64,000 nt of DNA from Adenophora triphylla var. japonica (lineage: Eukaryota; Streptophyta; Magnoliopsida; Asterales; Campanulaceae): positions 1 to 64,000 of the forward strand of contig JAFEMH010007486.1 in assembly GCA_022495995.1 (NCBI GenBank). Reading direction: 5' to 3'. Made by a program: the position numbers and the translations under genes. The notes under the pieces are model-generated. The model did not search any database, was not told the DNA's origin, and saw only the letters and a list, made by a program, of their open reading frames with translations. This document shows, one piece after another, positions 12,157-23,254 of this stretch. Position 1 is the first letter of the stretch; every line of letters begins with the position of its first letter.

Positions 12157-13340
12157 ATGGACCCTCGAAACCCTACAGATATATATGCCCGGAATGCCAA
12201 CAACTCCTCCGTGGGGATTGGCCTTGTCAACCGCTTCTACTCCCCGGACTTCTACAAGAATGTAGTTGCTCAGGAAAATGCCTCTACTCTGGTGGGGGAT
12301 ATAGGCCTTGCCCTTACTGAGGTTTGGACTTGTATTTCTTTATAACTTCATTCTTTGCATTTGCGAGCTTTGTCTAACTCTCTTTCTCCGCAGGCGGGCA
12401 ACAAAGTGTTGAGACTGCGAGAGTGCTGCGATGGCCTGTCCGCTGATCTTGAGGCCAACACTAAGGATTTGGCGGGCAAACTCCGCGAGCTGGCCCAGGC
12501 CGAGGAAAGAATTCAGACTCTGAACTCCCTTCTTTCCTCCAAGGAGGCCCTCATCAGTACGCAGGAGTCTGATTTGAAGTCCTTCTCTGATCGTCTAACA
12601 GAGGCTGAGAAGGACTTAGAAAAATATAAAGGTCAGCGGGATGAGCTCCGCGGGCATAAGCTCCAGCTGGAGCAAAGAAACAATGAGATCGCGGCCAAGC
12701 TGGAGGCTACCCAGAAGCAAGTCCAGACTCTGGAGGCCAAGGCTGATGAGTTCTCCGAGAAATTGCTGCCCCTGACGCAGTTTGACTGGAGAGGGAGAGG
12801 ATGCTGGGGGAGGCCCGCAAGGAGGCGGTTGAGGAGTATAAAAACTCTGAGGAATTCAAGAATTTCCTCAATGCTGAGAATCTGGCTCAGTACGAGGCCG
12901 GCTGCCGGACACAGATCCGGAACTTTGCGGCCACGGGCATGTTCTCTGTTCAGCAGTTGGCCGTGATCGGCTCACTAGTTGCTACTGACACGGAATGCCT
13001 GCCCGGGCATGCGTTAGTTCCTCTGTCCGAGGATGAGGTCAAGGGCTTGGATCTGGCCGCAGCGGCCTCCTTGCCGCCTGTGGCCGAAGTAACTGCCCTT
13101 GGCCTTATTGCCGAGGTGGACGCCCTGAGATTCGGGGACGAGGCGGTACCGCTTGGGGATGCCCTTGCTCGCGTCCTTCCCAATGGACTGGCCATTGGTG
13201 ATCTCTTCCCCGCTCGGGCAACTCCAAATTCGGTCTCCACTGAGCCCGCTTATGACCCCATTACAGATCTTCTTGTGAATAGCCTGCCTTCTCCAACTCC
13301 CCACTCTGAAGATCCCAAGGGGCCAACTCCGTCAGCTTAG
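12157..13340 (+). pseudogene. Antisense spliced coiled-coil gene of G1, frameshifted
   Basis: The gene is encoded opposite to gag-pol. Exon 1 (12157-12321, 55 codons) ends in GLALTE. A 72-bp phase-0 GT-AG intron follows (12322-12393). Exon 2 (12394-13340) encodes a long heptad-rich coiled coil (LRECCDGL... through about 12780), then an alanine-rich C-terminal domain that includes EARKEAVEEYKNSEEFKNFL. A one-base frameshift near 12786 separates the coiled coil from the C-terminal frame (12801-13340), so this copy cannot make the whole protein. Antisense ORFs in this place are known for Tat elements such as Grande and RIRE2. Their role is unknown. The intron position matches the one in G2. The domain found upstream in G2 is missing here. 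Confidence 0.75.
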
Positions 13341-13608
13341 AATTTTCTTTTTTCTTTTTATGTAATAGATGGATAGGACCTTGTAAATTTTTTCTATCAA
13401 TGGAAACATTTTTTCTCAGTACTTGTATTTCTCTTAATTGCTTGTCTTGTAGGCTGTTTTGAGTGTTTGGCAATTTTTGAGTACCTTAGTACTTGCGTTC
13501 TTGCCTTTACTTTTTCCAGCGTTTTTTGACTAACAATTAAACTTTATACTCTCCTTCCGTGGTCAAAAGCTTAGTAGGCCTTTTGCCTGCATTTTTTGAG
13601 TTTTCCTA

Positions 13609-14342
13609 ACCCTTTATTCAAAACCCCCTGGGTTTTTTGTGAGAGTCAGCCCTATTTCTCTGTGACCGCGTTTGTTTAGCCTTGTGGCAAACTTTGAGGC
13701 CTTAACCCCGGTTTGTCTATTTGACTTTGTTAAACTCTTTTGATCACTCCCATCCATTTACACTTATTCCCAGCCTTGCGAGCCGTGGTGTAAGTCAAAA
13801 GCAGCCAAGGCAAGCTACTTTCATAGGGCATGTAGAGTGTGGCCGTGAGGCTATAGTCTACGCAACAGTAGGTAGGAGCATATTTAGCATATTGGCCCTT
13901 TAACCTACCGACATCTGTATCCACTTATTGGTGGTTCACGCTTTTTGACCCTTTATTCAAAACTCCTTGGAGTTTTTTTGTGAGAGTCTTGTGGCGATCA
14001 TGTAAGCGGGCTTATATGTAGGCCTTTGTTACATACAGGCATACGAGTAACGACCCTAACGAGGGCCTTCGCGCGCCTAGTGGGTCCGGACTTCAGGTCT
14101 TTGTCCCCACTAGAATCCGTGGGTACGGACATCATGGCCTTTGTACCCACGTTCATCTATATTCACTTTTTCTTAGTGGTGTCATGCGGGCAAGACAGAG
14201 TATCCTCCCCGCGATCGAGTACGGGCTTAATGGCCTTTGTACCCATATAGGCTTGCGAATCTTAATGGATCTTTGCGCATCAGTAGGTAGGAGCTCATAG
14301 GTTGGCCCTTGAACCTACTGGCATCCGCTTGCGGGCAACCAC
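13609..14342. repeat. Non-coding spacer with repeated blocks and hairpins between the antisense gene and pol
   Basis: Three block types recur. Block A (CCCTTTATTCAAAAC..GTGAGAGTC) is at 13609-13647 and 13948-13987. Block B (CAGTAGGTAGGAGC..GGCCCTT..AACCTAC) is at 13862-13923 and 14275-14342. Block C is a hairpin type: GTGGGTAC pairs with GTACCCAC at 14120-14152, with variants at 14080-14110 and 14217-14248. No coding frame is convincing. Repeats in the 3' untranslated region are common in Tat and Ogre elements. This spacer probably holds the 3' ends of both the sense and the antisense transcripts. Confidence 0.6.
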
Positions 14343-14455
14343 TCTAGCTTTTGAGGCTGGTGGGAATAAAGTTACAATAGTTTTGCACAAAAATTTGATG
14401 GCAACTTCATACTAATACGTAGGGGTCTATACTCCCTCAAAAAATTACAAAGATT

Positions 14456-16375
14456 TCAAAAGAAGTACTTTCTAAGATGATCGCTATTCCAAGTGTGCAT
14501 GAGATCTTTTCCTTCCTTTGTTCGCAATATGTAGGTTCCCTCCTTGATTATTTTGGTGACCTCATATGGACCCTCCCATTTCGGGGAGAGCTTGTTGAAA
14601 CCGGGCTGGGTCCCTTGGACCTCCACATTTCTGAGTACCCAATCTCCAACTGAAAAACTCCTCCTATTTACTCTTTTATCGTGGTGCTTCTTAGCCTTCT
14701 GCTTGTAGTTCACAATTTTTTCATTTGCCCGCATTCTCTTTCCTTCGAGATCATCCAGGTCACACCTTCTGTTTGCCTCGTTTTGAGACTCATCGAAGTA
14801 TGTGACTCTGTATGAGGGTAGGGCAACCTCCACTGGAGCCATTGCCTCTGACCCATACGTGAGCGAGAAAGGAGTTTCTCCTGTAGAATTTCTTATTGTG
14901 GTGCGGACAACCCACAATGCGGTCTGGAGCTCGTCCAACCATCGTCCTCCTCGTCCCTCCAAGTTTTTCTTTAGGGCGGTCAGGACTAGCTTGTTCGCGG
15001 CCTCAGCTTGGCCATTTCCCTGAGGATAAGCAACTGCGGACTGACGATGCTGCACCTTCATTCTTACACACTCAGCAGTGAATTTCGCAGAGAATTGGGT
15101 GCCATTTTCTGAAATTATTGCTCGTGGAACCCCAAATCGGAAATAGATGTGATCGTGGATAAAATTGATGGTATTCTCCTCGGAGATAGTGGCTAAGCCC
15201 TTGGCTTCTGTCCACTTGGTAAAATAATCCACGGCCACAACGGCATACTTAATGTTTCCTCGAGCAGTTGGGAATGGTCCAATGAGGTCAATCCCCCACG
15301 TATTAAACGGCCACGATGGTACAACCAAAGTTTTCTCTGTTGATGGTAGTCTAGGGATGTCCGCAAATCTTTGGCACTTATCACACTTTCTTACGTACTC
15401 CTGCGCATCCCTTCTCATTGTAGGCCAAAAGAATCCTTGGAATTTGATCTTGTCTGAGAGGGTGCGAGCACCTGGATGTCCGCCACAAACTCCTTCATGA
15501 ACCTCATAGAGTAAGTTGGTGACCATGTGAGTTTTGACACATCTCAGCAAAGGCTTGGTGAATGATCGTCGAAAAAGTACCCCATCGAGGACGAGGTATT
15601 TCGCGGACACCGTTCTGATGGTTCTAGCCCTTGCTGGATCCTCGGGGAGGGCCTGCTTCTCGATGTAATCCTTGATTTCATCTATCCAATCCCTTACTTG
15701 ATCCTCAATATTGTTTACTTGAATTCGATCTATAGCAGGTCTCTCCGTGAATTCTATCTGGCAATCCGTCTCTAAGTCTACGATTTCTTGATCGGTTATT
15801 CTGGAGAGGAGGTTAGCTTCCACGTTATCCTCTCTCATGACTTGGTTCAGCTCATAGTAGGTGAAATTTTTGATGAGGGTTTTTGCTCGCAAAGATCGAG
15901 TTAGCACTGGGTTGATAGTATCATACTCCCCCCTAATTTGATTTACTATGAGCTGAGAGTCACTGTTGATCTCAATATTCTGAACTCCCAAGTCTCTTGC
16001 CTATTCCATGCCCGCTATAATCGCTTCATACTCAGCCTGATTGTTTGATGCCTCGAACTTGAATCTCAAGGCCCTCTTGAATTTCTCCCCGCAAGGTGCG
16101 ATCAAGAGTATGCCCGCTCCACTAATTAACTTGCTCGCAGAGCCGTCCACGAATAAAGTCCACACTTCTTCTGGACGCTCACTTGGCTGTATAATTTCAG
16201 TGTTTGAGCTATCTGGGGCTTCCTCTGATTCTGCCCGCTTTCTTTTTCCAAGGTCGCTGTCCGCTAATTTGAATGATGATTCTACCACAAAATCAATTAA
16301 GGCCTGCGCTTTGATTGTCTTTCTCGGGGAGTAGGTGATCTGGAACTCAGTGAGTTCGATAGACCAAGCTAGCAT
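14456..16375 (-). pseudogene. G1 archaeal-type RNase H and integrase, one in-frame stop
   Basis: One frame runs from 16375 to 14456 and is interrupted only by a TAG at about 15998. The RNase H part shows FVDGSAS, NQAEYEAI and SDSQLIVNQ, which hold the expected acidic residues. It is followed by the HHCC zinc domain (HEGVCGGHPGART..CDKC). The integrase core has D in WGIDLIGPF and E in NGQAEAANK. The second acidic residue sits in SENGTQF, where the family normally has SDNGTQF, so the catalytic Asp is replaced by Glu. The C-terminal domain ends in HTWNSDHLRKYF. The protein would integrate element cDNA. The stop and the substitution suggest it no longer works. Confidence 0.88.
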
Positions 16376-16791
16376 TCTCCCCGAAGACTCTGGTTTGTGT
16401 AAAACCTTTCTAAGCGGGGCCCCAGTGAGTACAGTATAGGGTGTGCAGAAAAGTAGGCTCTTAATTTTCGAGCAGATACAAGCAAGGCGTAAGCTAACTT
16501 CTCTATATTAAGATAACTCCCTTCTACGGCGGACAATGCCTTAGATACATAATAAACTAGTTTTTGGGAGTTATTCTCCTCCCTTACAAGAACAAAGAGC
16601 TACGCTGTATCAAGAATCGCTAAAAACAGAAAAAGTTCTTCCCCGGGCATCGGGCTGCTGAGTAGAGGTGGCTGCCCGAGGTATGTCTTGAGTTCTTCAA
16701 AAGCTTGATGGCACTCATTGTTCCATGTAAATTCATCAGGCTTCTTCCCCCCTTTTAGAGTTTTGAAGAAGGGGAGGCATCTCTCTACTGA

Positions 16792-17985
16792 TCACGAAAT
16801 GAAGCGGCCAAGGGTGGTGATGCGACCATTGAGTTTCTGTACATCCTTCACGCAAGCAGGAGGTTTCATGTCCAACAACGCTTGGATTTTTTCGGGATTA
16901 GCCTTTATTCCTCCCTGGTTGACCACGAATCCAAGGAACTTGCCCGCCTTCACCCCAAAAGCACATTTTAGGGGATTTAGTTTCATGTTATTGCGGCGCA
17001 AGTTTTGGAAGGTTTCCTCCACGTCGAGCTCGTGGGAGTTTTCCTTTGTTTTTATAACCATGTCATCAATATAGGCCTCAAGGTTTCGCCGCCTGGTTTT
17101 TTGAAGACCAGATTGACCATTCGCCGATAAAGGTGGCTCCTGCATTTTTTTTGCCCGAAGGGCGGCATCATGGTATAACAATAAGTCTTGCCCGCAGCCG
17201 ATGAAAGCTACGGAGCGACATCTTCGTGGAGCCATCTCGGATCTCGATGGTAGCCGAGTATGCGTCAATGAAGCTCAATACTCTGTGATCGGCTATTGAA
17301 TCCACCAATCTGTCTATGCGAGGAAGGGGGAAGCAGTCCTTGGGGCATGCCTTGTTGAGATCGGAGAAATCAACACACATTCTCCACTTGCCGTTGGACT
17401 TTTTGACCATTACGACATTTGCCAGCCATTTGGGGTAGAAAATCTCCTTTATTATCCCCGCTTTGAGCAATTTTTCCACCTCTTTCTTGATCGCAACTTC
17501 TTTCTCCGGGAGAAGTACCTTGATTTTTGGTGAATGTTCTTGAAGGATGGGTCATCATTGATTTTATGGAGGATCACGTCCTCGCTGATTCCCTGCATAT
17601 CCTCCACCCTCCAAGCGAACACATCACAATTTGCTCTAAGGAACTCGATGAGGATCCTTCTCTTCTCGCAGTGAATTTTCAGCCCAACCTTAACAGTTTG
17701 CTCGGGGAAGTGGAAGTTGATTACCACCTCCTCGAGCTCGTCGTTAGGTTGAAGGTCGCTGATTTCACGATTGTGCAAGAAGTCAATAACAATAGTTGAG
17801 GGGTTGACTTGAGCTCCGGTCAGCGCTGCCATGGAATATATGACCTCGCGGTCAATCTTTCCCTCAACTCCCCGATCAATGTATCCTCCCACAATAGGGG
17901 CCAACTGTTTAGATTTCCTGCTCGTCTTAAGCTCCACATTAGTGGTATGGAAAGAAAGCATGCCAATTGAAATGGGTGCCGGCAC
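16792..17985 (-). pseudogene. G1 reverse transcriptase, frameshifted
   Basis: The N-terminal part (17985-17452), the fingers and palm start (17479-17168, KWRMCVDFSDLNKACPKD and LSFIDAYS) and the catalytic palm with connection (17268-16792, YIDDMVIKTK) lie in different frames. The YIDD active site is intact. The motif after SFIDAYS and the stretch before YIDD are scrambled by small indels. The gap 16376-16791 should encode the connection and classical RNase H; only broken frames remain there. It belongs to the pol polyprotein that copies element RNA in cytoplasmic particles. Confidence 0.85.
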
Positions 17986-18030
17986 AAGTGCAAGAGCCTT
18001 TCCTTTCTTCGGTTTCTCCTCGCCCTCCTT

Positions 18031-18777
18031 CTACGGGTAGGAGGTTTGGCCTTTATCAGCTTTTCTCTTCTCCTCAAGTGCTCGGAGGAATCTCCCGGGC
18101 TGGTTTTTGATGGTAGCAACCCCGTCCGGGGTGTTAAATTTCACCCTTTGGTGGGGGACGGAAGCAACTATTCCCAATTCGGCCTGAGCTGTTACGCCGA
18201 GAATGGCATTGTATTGGGAAGGAAGATCGACCACCATGAAAGTAATTTTGGCCGTCTTCTGCATGGGTTTTTCCCCAATAGTTACTTCAAACACAATCGT
18301 CCCCTTTACCCCCACGGCGTGGTTGGTAAATCCTTCAAGCATGCCCGCATAAGGAGTCAGGTTAGCCTCGGTCATTCTCATGCTTACCAACGTGTGGTAG
18401 TAGAGAATATCCCTGGCCGCGCCTGTATCAATCAAAACCCGGTGTATGTTGGCTCGATTAATTTTCATTGGAAGAGTTAGGGGCTGAGTAGAGTGAAATA
18501 GGGAGGAGGCAAGTTCACTCTTTTTGAACCCTATTTCTTGCTCTTCCTCAGGAGCCATTGGGGGAATTAGGAAAACCTTCTCTAATGTTCGAATCTGGAG
18601 GGAGAGCTGCTTGTTGGAGGGAGGCTCCTCTCCAATGAAATTAATGTCATAATCCCCCAAATCATCATCGTAATGGTCTCTCTCATTCCTCTCCGGGCCA
18701 CGTGTGTTTCGTGCCCGCTGTTGATTATTGTTATTGGGCGCGTTGTTGTTTCCCTTAACCCATTTGGTTAGCTCCAC
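18031..18777 (-). pseudogene. G1 aspartic protease region
   Basis: The 248-codon frame contains a retropepsin fold with VLIDTGAARDILYY as the active-site motif (around residue 115) and NAILGVTAQAELG as the flap-distal motif. It is in the same frame as the preceding gag and is separated from it only by a TAG at about 18812. Gag and protease were therefore probably one ORF before a point mutation. The enzyme would process the Gag-Pol polyprotein. Confidence 0.85.
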
Positions 18778-18810
18778 ATCATTGATTTTCTGCTGAATAA
18801 TTCGCTTCAG

Positions 18811-20364
18811 CTAGAAGCAGTCCTCAGTTCCGTGCCCGTGGTCGTTATGATACTCACAGAACTTGGCCCTGCTCCTCTTATTTGGTTTTCGAAGCATGGG
18901 GGGAGGAGGAGGAAAGTATGAGGCTCTCATTATTACCACTCTTGGCTTGGTGAGCTCGGTATAAACTGTTTCATCCACCGTCTTTCGGAGTTTATCTGAC
19001 CCACGACCTCTGTTTTTGCCCTGGTTGTTGGTGCGGGCAGGCTCTGGGGTAGTCTCCTGTACTTGGCTTATCCTTTCTTTTGCTGAAGCTCGGGGAGCGG
19101 GCACATTGGGCTCTTCGGCGGATGCAATGGCCGAGGCCCTTTCATACATCTCCTCCAAGGTTTTTGGCCGGCTTGAGGCAAAATTCATATTGAGGAAAGA
19201 GGAGCTAAGGCCGCCTTCAAAATAGAGTCTGATGTCTCCTTCCTCTAGATCCACAATCTCCTCGCTCACCTTCCTGAATCGAGAGATGTAGTCCTTTGTA
19301 GGCTCGTTTGGGGCCTGCTTGACGCGAACAAGGTCTGTCTTTGGTCTAGCGGGCACACCTATCCCAGCAAAGGCATTGAGAAAGATGCTTCTAAACTGAC
19401 TGAATGATTGGATGGACCGGGGCTTGAGGGCTATCATCCAAGATAGGGCCTTGCCCGTGAAAGTTGCAGCCAAGGCTTTGCACATCACGGACTCGTCCGC
19501 GGAGAATAGAGCCATTTGTCCCTCAAATCGTCCCATATGGCTCTTGGCATTTTTGGAGCCATCATAGGTGTCCATCTGGGGGGGCTTGCCCCTCTGAATA
19601 GGTGCCCGGGCGATCTTATCAGTGAAGGCATCCATGGTGCGGCCACACCTCTGGGCGGCCTTTTGGTGGGTCTCCCACATCTCGTTCATAAACTTGATAA
19701 AATCGGGGCTCTGATTATCAACCTTCTGTTTTTTAGCCCGTGGAGTCACGGCCTTCTCCTTGGCCAGAGCCAAGGGTCTGGCTTTGGACTTTGCACGTAG
19801 ATTTGATTGGGCCTCTTCTCCAACCTCCTCGCTGTCTTCTACATGCACCACACTGCGTCTGGCCGGCTGTCCGCGATCAAGGGTTGGTTCAACCCGGTTT
19901 GCCCCCTAGCTTGACTAGCAAGCGATTTAGGGGGAGCTCGTTGGGAGAACCTTTGTGACCCTTGGGAGAACTGGAGCCCTCCGTTGGCCTCTATCTCGAA
20001 CATCTCCATTTGAGCATCAGCGACGGCCATGGCCTCAGCGATCAACTTGGATTTGGAGGCCAGAATCTCTTGCCTCCTCAGGATTTGCTCCGGGGAGAGT
20101 GGAGTGGTTAAGGCAGTTTTTTTATAGGAGCTTGGGGAGTTTTTGGGCTGTTTTTAGTAGGGCTTGGGCTTTCTCAGCACGTATCTCGTCGGTTAGTTTG
20201 TGTATAGCCCTCTGACCAGGGGAGAGGCTGTGTTGTGGCTGAGAACGTGCCCCCATTCTGTTAAAAACGGAGGTTGTAGCCTTACCCTTATTGACATTGG
20301 AAGGTGAGGCCTGGTTATCCTCCTCAATGGTCAAATGACCAGCATTTTGCAAAGTTTTAGACAT
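18811..20364 (-). pseudogene. G1 gag, frameshifted
   Basis: The likely start is the ATG at 20364 (MSKTLQNAGHLTIEE), about 110 bp inside the primer-binding site. The frame breaks near 20122 and again near 19840. It then runs open for 346 codons (19851-18811) through a retrotrans_gag domain (ALSWMIALKPRSIQSFSQFR, FRKVSEEIVDLEEGD) to a zinc knuckle, CEYHNDHGHGTEDCF. The frame ends at a TAG directly after the knuckle. Gag builds the particle. Confidence 0.85.
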
Positions 20365-20475
20365 GCTCTAAAAAAGAAGAAAATGACTGAAAAGAAGTGT
20401 CTTTTGACAGTCAGCTGTTTAGGACACAAAGTGTGCCTGAAAACAAAGATTTTTTAACGAGAAAACAAATGACGA

Positions 20476-20494
20476 CTTCCCGGCAATGGAACCA
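20476..20494 (-). other. G1 primer-binding site
   Basis: On the minus strand it reads TGGTTCCATTGCCGGGAAG, one base inside the 5' LTR. Element G2 has nearly the same sequence in the same place, which supports both calls and the LTR boundary at 20496. The primer tRNA was not identified. Confidence 0.7.
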
Positions 20495-20495
20495 C

Positions 20496-21419
20496 TGATG
20501 ACGCCAAGCTTTTCAGGGTCAAGAGCGGTTCAAGGATATCTGGCAGGATATTTTGGATGGTTTGATGTACCTAGAACACAACACAAATGATGCACCGTTA
20601 AGGTCAAAGTTGGATGTTAATCCAACTCAGGCCCTCGGGTGTGAGAGTAAGAATACTGAGTAATAAAGGCTTGGAATACCTTGAGTGTGTGTAAGTGTTT
20701 AGGGCTTGAGAATAATATGACTTACTCAATATATATGGAACTTACCTTGCCCAAGGGGACAAAGGTCTTCTATTTATAGGCAATGGAGAGGTGCTTGTTG
20801 AGGTAAGCAATGAGATCAGCCCTAGAGGGCACTTTGGTATTTGACCACCTACACGTGTCCGCAGCTAATTGGCCCTGTCAGGGAGGGAACATTGACTGCA
20901 GAGGGGGCATGGCTGAAAAGGACATGAGCCGTGTATATGGCTTAGCGCATTAAATGAAATAGTAGGCGCTTGTCTGAGCCGCATTGAATGCGTGATGGGG
21001 GAGCCGGCAACTTGCATGTCAGAGCTAGTAAGCTAACTTGCTCAGTAAGGCTTGACATTAATCGGGAGGCAGGAGAGATAACCGGGAGGCAGGTATGAGC
21101 CCGCGGTCAACATCTTGGGCGCGGTCAAAGGTATTTAACGCGAGCACGGATGGAGTGGTCATACCCCCTGCGGGCACGGATCTAGTGGTCATACCTCCTG
21201 CGGGCACCAATCCAGCGGTCAGGATCCCTCCGACGGGCACCAATCCAGCGATCAGGATCCCTCCGGTCTTTGAGAAGGATGATGCGGGGAGGAACGCGAT
21301 CTCGACCTCAAAGGCCTATCTTTCCGCGGTCTTCCCCTCAGCAGTCTAGAGAATGCCACGTCACAGGTTCCTTCGACCAGACCGAGCGTGGGCCCGGTCC
21401 AACAGGTACGGGCTCATCA
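20496..21419 (-). repeat. G1 5' LTR (about 924 bp)
   Basis: The boundaries are TGATGA at 20496 and TCATCA ending at 21419, a 6-bp terminal inverted repeat. On the minus strand a TATA box CTATAAATAG lies at 20770-20779. U3 is to its right and contains a tandem repeat. The next five bases, TATTG, would be the target duplication. The partner LTR is not in view, so the right boundary is inferred from the inverted repeat. Confidence 0.7.
21142..21262. repeat. Four imperfect tandem repeats of about 30-33 bp in G1 U3
   Basis: Units have the form GCGGGCACGGATCTAGTGGT followed by CATACCTCCT, and a variant with CAATCCAGCGGTCAGGATCC. There are two copies of each type in a row. They lie upstream of the TATA box in element orientation, where repeated enhancer units are common in LTR elements. 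Confidence 0.7.
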
Positions 21420-21910
21420 TATTGCTATGCTTTAATGTTATTGGTTCTCTCAGCTCATTGATCAATCTTATACTCTGATTAACAATTTCGAAGAAATATT
21501 CTAATATATAATTGGTCATTCATTTTAGAACAAACGTAACGTAGTATCTCTTATTGTCTTTTTTAAGTTATCTTACACGTGTTGTTTACCTGTTTATTTC
21601 CCGTGTTCTTATTAGCTTGGAGATATCAGCATTAGAGCAGCCTTGTCATATACCTCTGATTAGTGATACTCTGACGATGATATTAGGGATGGATGGATGT
21701 CTCTCATGGCCGGTCAGATATTCCATCTATTCCTTCGGTATGATGGCATAATGAGGTGTTTGAATTGTCTTTTTCAATGTTTAACGTTAGGGATCAAGTA
21801 TTTTGGCTGCCTGAATTTTCATTTTGAGGAAGATGCATGGTGTTTACTATGCATCAGGGAACTGCTTTTGGATTTTGAAAACGCTTCCCAAGTTAACAAC
21901 AACAAAAGAG

Positions 21911-21938
21911 GGAACATCATTCCGGGACGGAGGGAGTA
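21911..21938. mobile_element. Truncated Stowaway-type MITE end inside the AGO fragment
   Basis: The sequence GGGAACATCATTCCGGGACG then GAGGGAGTA matches the right terminus of the complete MITE at 60127-60352. No left terminus is seen, so this is a one-ended relic lying at the edge of an AGO exon. Confidence 0.55.
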
Positions 21939-21974
21939 TCTACCAAGAAAAAAGAGGGTGTATCTGGAAATGAG

Positions 21975-22150
21975 ATAATTTTTTTTTATGAATGTCTTAA
22001 ACTATTACAAGAGTGACACTTGAAAGCGTATTTGGTGTTCAGGATTGAATCCTTGACTTTTCATATAGAAAGGAATACCTAATACCGCTTGATCTGGAGC
22101 TATATTTGGCAGATAATTTCTTTTATTTTACTCTGATGTTTGGACACGGA
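21975..22150 (-). mobile_element. tRNA-derived SINE copy, minus strand
   Basis: Read on the minus strand it has an A-box-like TAGCTCCAGATCAAGCGG, a B-box-like AGTCAAGGATTCAATCC, and an A-rich tail near 21975. The same layout with similar sequence occurs at 30115-30300, so the two are copies of one family. It lies in an intron of the AGO fragment. Confidence 0.55.
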
Positions 22151-22514
22151 AAGGTCTAATCATTCCTACTCAGATTTCTCATTGCAATATCATCCTTTAA
22201 TGTAAACTTAAACTGCAGGGCTCTTCTCGTCCTGAACATTACCACGTATTACTTGACGAGATTCGTTTCTCTCCTGATGCTTTACAGAACCTCATTCACT
22301 CCCTATCTTACGTGTATGTATCCAAGTCCAAATCTATCTAAATTCTAATGTATCATTATGTGTTTTAGGTTTTGACTCTCATGTGATTATTCATTCTTTT
22401 CTATTTCTTTACAGGTACCAACGAAGCACTTCTGCAATTTCCTTCGATATTCTCACACTTCACTTATTCAACTTCCCCCCCTCTCTCTCTCACACAATGG
22501 CTCTTTCAGAATTC

Positions 22515-23254
22515 CGTTGGGAAAAATGGGTGTAATTAAAAATAGCTTTGAAAAAGAAAACGAGACGGAAAAAATATTTTTCAAAAATAAAATAAGTCGA
22601 GGCAAGAGTTTGACTCTTTTTTCGTAAGACAATATTGTCCCGTATATGAGTGCTCACGGTCTTCGGCAATTGTCCCCAAGATACAACGACTTTCGGGAAT
22701 TTCAGATTGCAGCACAACAACTTTGAAATTATCTGGCGAACTACTGAATACTCGGGATTTTCTTGGACTCTTAATGCAAGACTTCTGAATGCTAGGATGC
22801 TTTTAGAGAATAGAATGCTTGAATGATTTTGGATGGAAATGAAATGAAGAGGAGGGGGCTATTTATAGTTATTGAAGAGATGGGGTGTCTATTGGGAATA
22901 GACACAGATTGCACCCGTTAAATCTGGACCGTTGGATCTAAGCAAATTGGATGGAGGAGATCTGTTGGGCCGACCCTAGCAGCCTTGACCCGCCCATTCC
23001 AATAGACACGGGTCGCCCCATGTCTTTTCACCAACCATTGCAACTTCTCTTCAATTAACAACATTAAGTTGCTCACTTTATCAATTAATTTCTCATTCAC
23101 CCGAAATTGGTTTTGAGAAAATAAATATACCATTTTAATCTACACTAAATGTAGATTAATTATTTGCAACTTATTTCTATTTTTACAAAATAGAAATTTT
23201 TAGAAACTTGGTCAAATATTGGTCAAACACCAATAATACTACCAATTTCTAACA
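22515..23254 (-). repeat. C2 3' LTR
   Basis: It is 740 bp long and ends in CTAACA like the right LTR. Its first two bases on the plus strand are CG instead of the TG seen in the right LTR, a change in the terminal dinucleotide needed for integration. Bases 23255-23818 are the untranslated part between pol and this LTR, with no gene. Confidence 0.92.

Larger units (their letters stand above)
11642..21419 (-). mobile_element. Tat-type Ty3/gypsy LTR retrotransposon G1 (5' LTR to antisense gene; 3' LTR not in window)
   Basis: Minus-strand gag, protease, RT, RNase H and integrase lie in gypsy order between 20364 and 14456, with a primer-binding site and 5' LTR to their right (20476-21419). Plant Tat-lineage elements are known to carry an archaeal-type RNase H before integrase and an extra antisense ORF between pol and the 3' LTR. 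Both are present here. No copy of the LTR is found between 11642 and 14456. The left LTR therefore probably lies beyond the Sirevirus, which would then be nested in G1, or it was lost. The left boundary given is only the Sirevirus border. Confidence 0.8.
21616..22514 (+). pseudogene. AGO4-clade Argonaute PIWI-domain exons, 5' part of the fragment
   Basis: Exon pieces on the plus strand match the PIWI domain of AGO4/6/9-type Argonautes. The piece 21616-21737 contains HIPLISD.PTMILGMD-type residues with the first catalytic Asp, then VSHG..RSDIPSI after a 4-bp GGAT duplication that shifts the frame. The piece 21858-21910 contains ELLLDF. The piece 22219-22313 contains SSRPEHYHVLLDEI, with the catalytic His, and ends at a GTATGT donor. 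The piece 22415 onward begins YQRSTSAIS after a TTTACAG acceptor. Exons for the FRDGVSE segment (second Asp) and the CAHAG segment are missing. AGO4-clade proteins bind 24-nt siRNA in RNA-directed DNA methylation. This copy is a pseudogene. Earlier exons are not in view. Confidence 0.85.

Noticed and set aside
12950..13304. Two open frames of 96 codons on the minus strand opposite the G1 antisense gene
   Set aside because: They are shadows of the GC-rich alanine-coding frame on the plus strand and have no recognisable motif.
13609..14342. CRISPR-like array from repeated blocks
   Set aside because: The repeats are of three different kinds, imperfect and unevenly spaced, in a plant retrotransposon.
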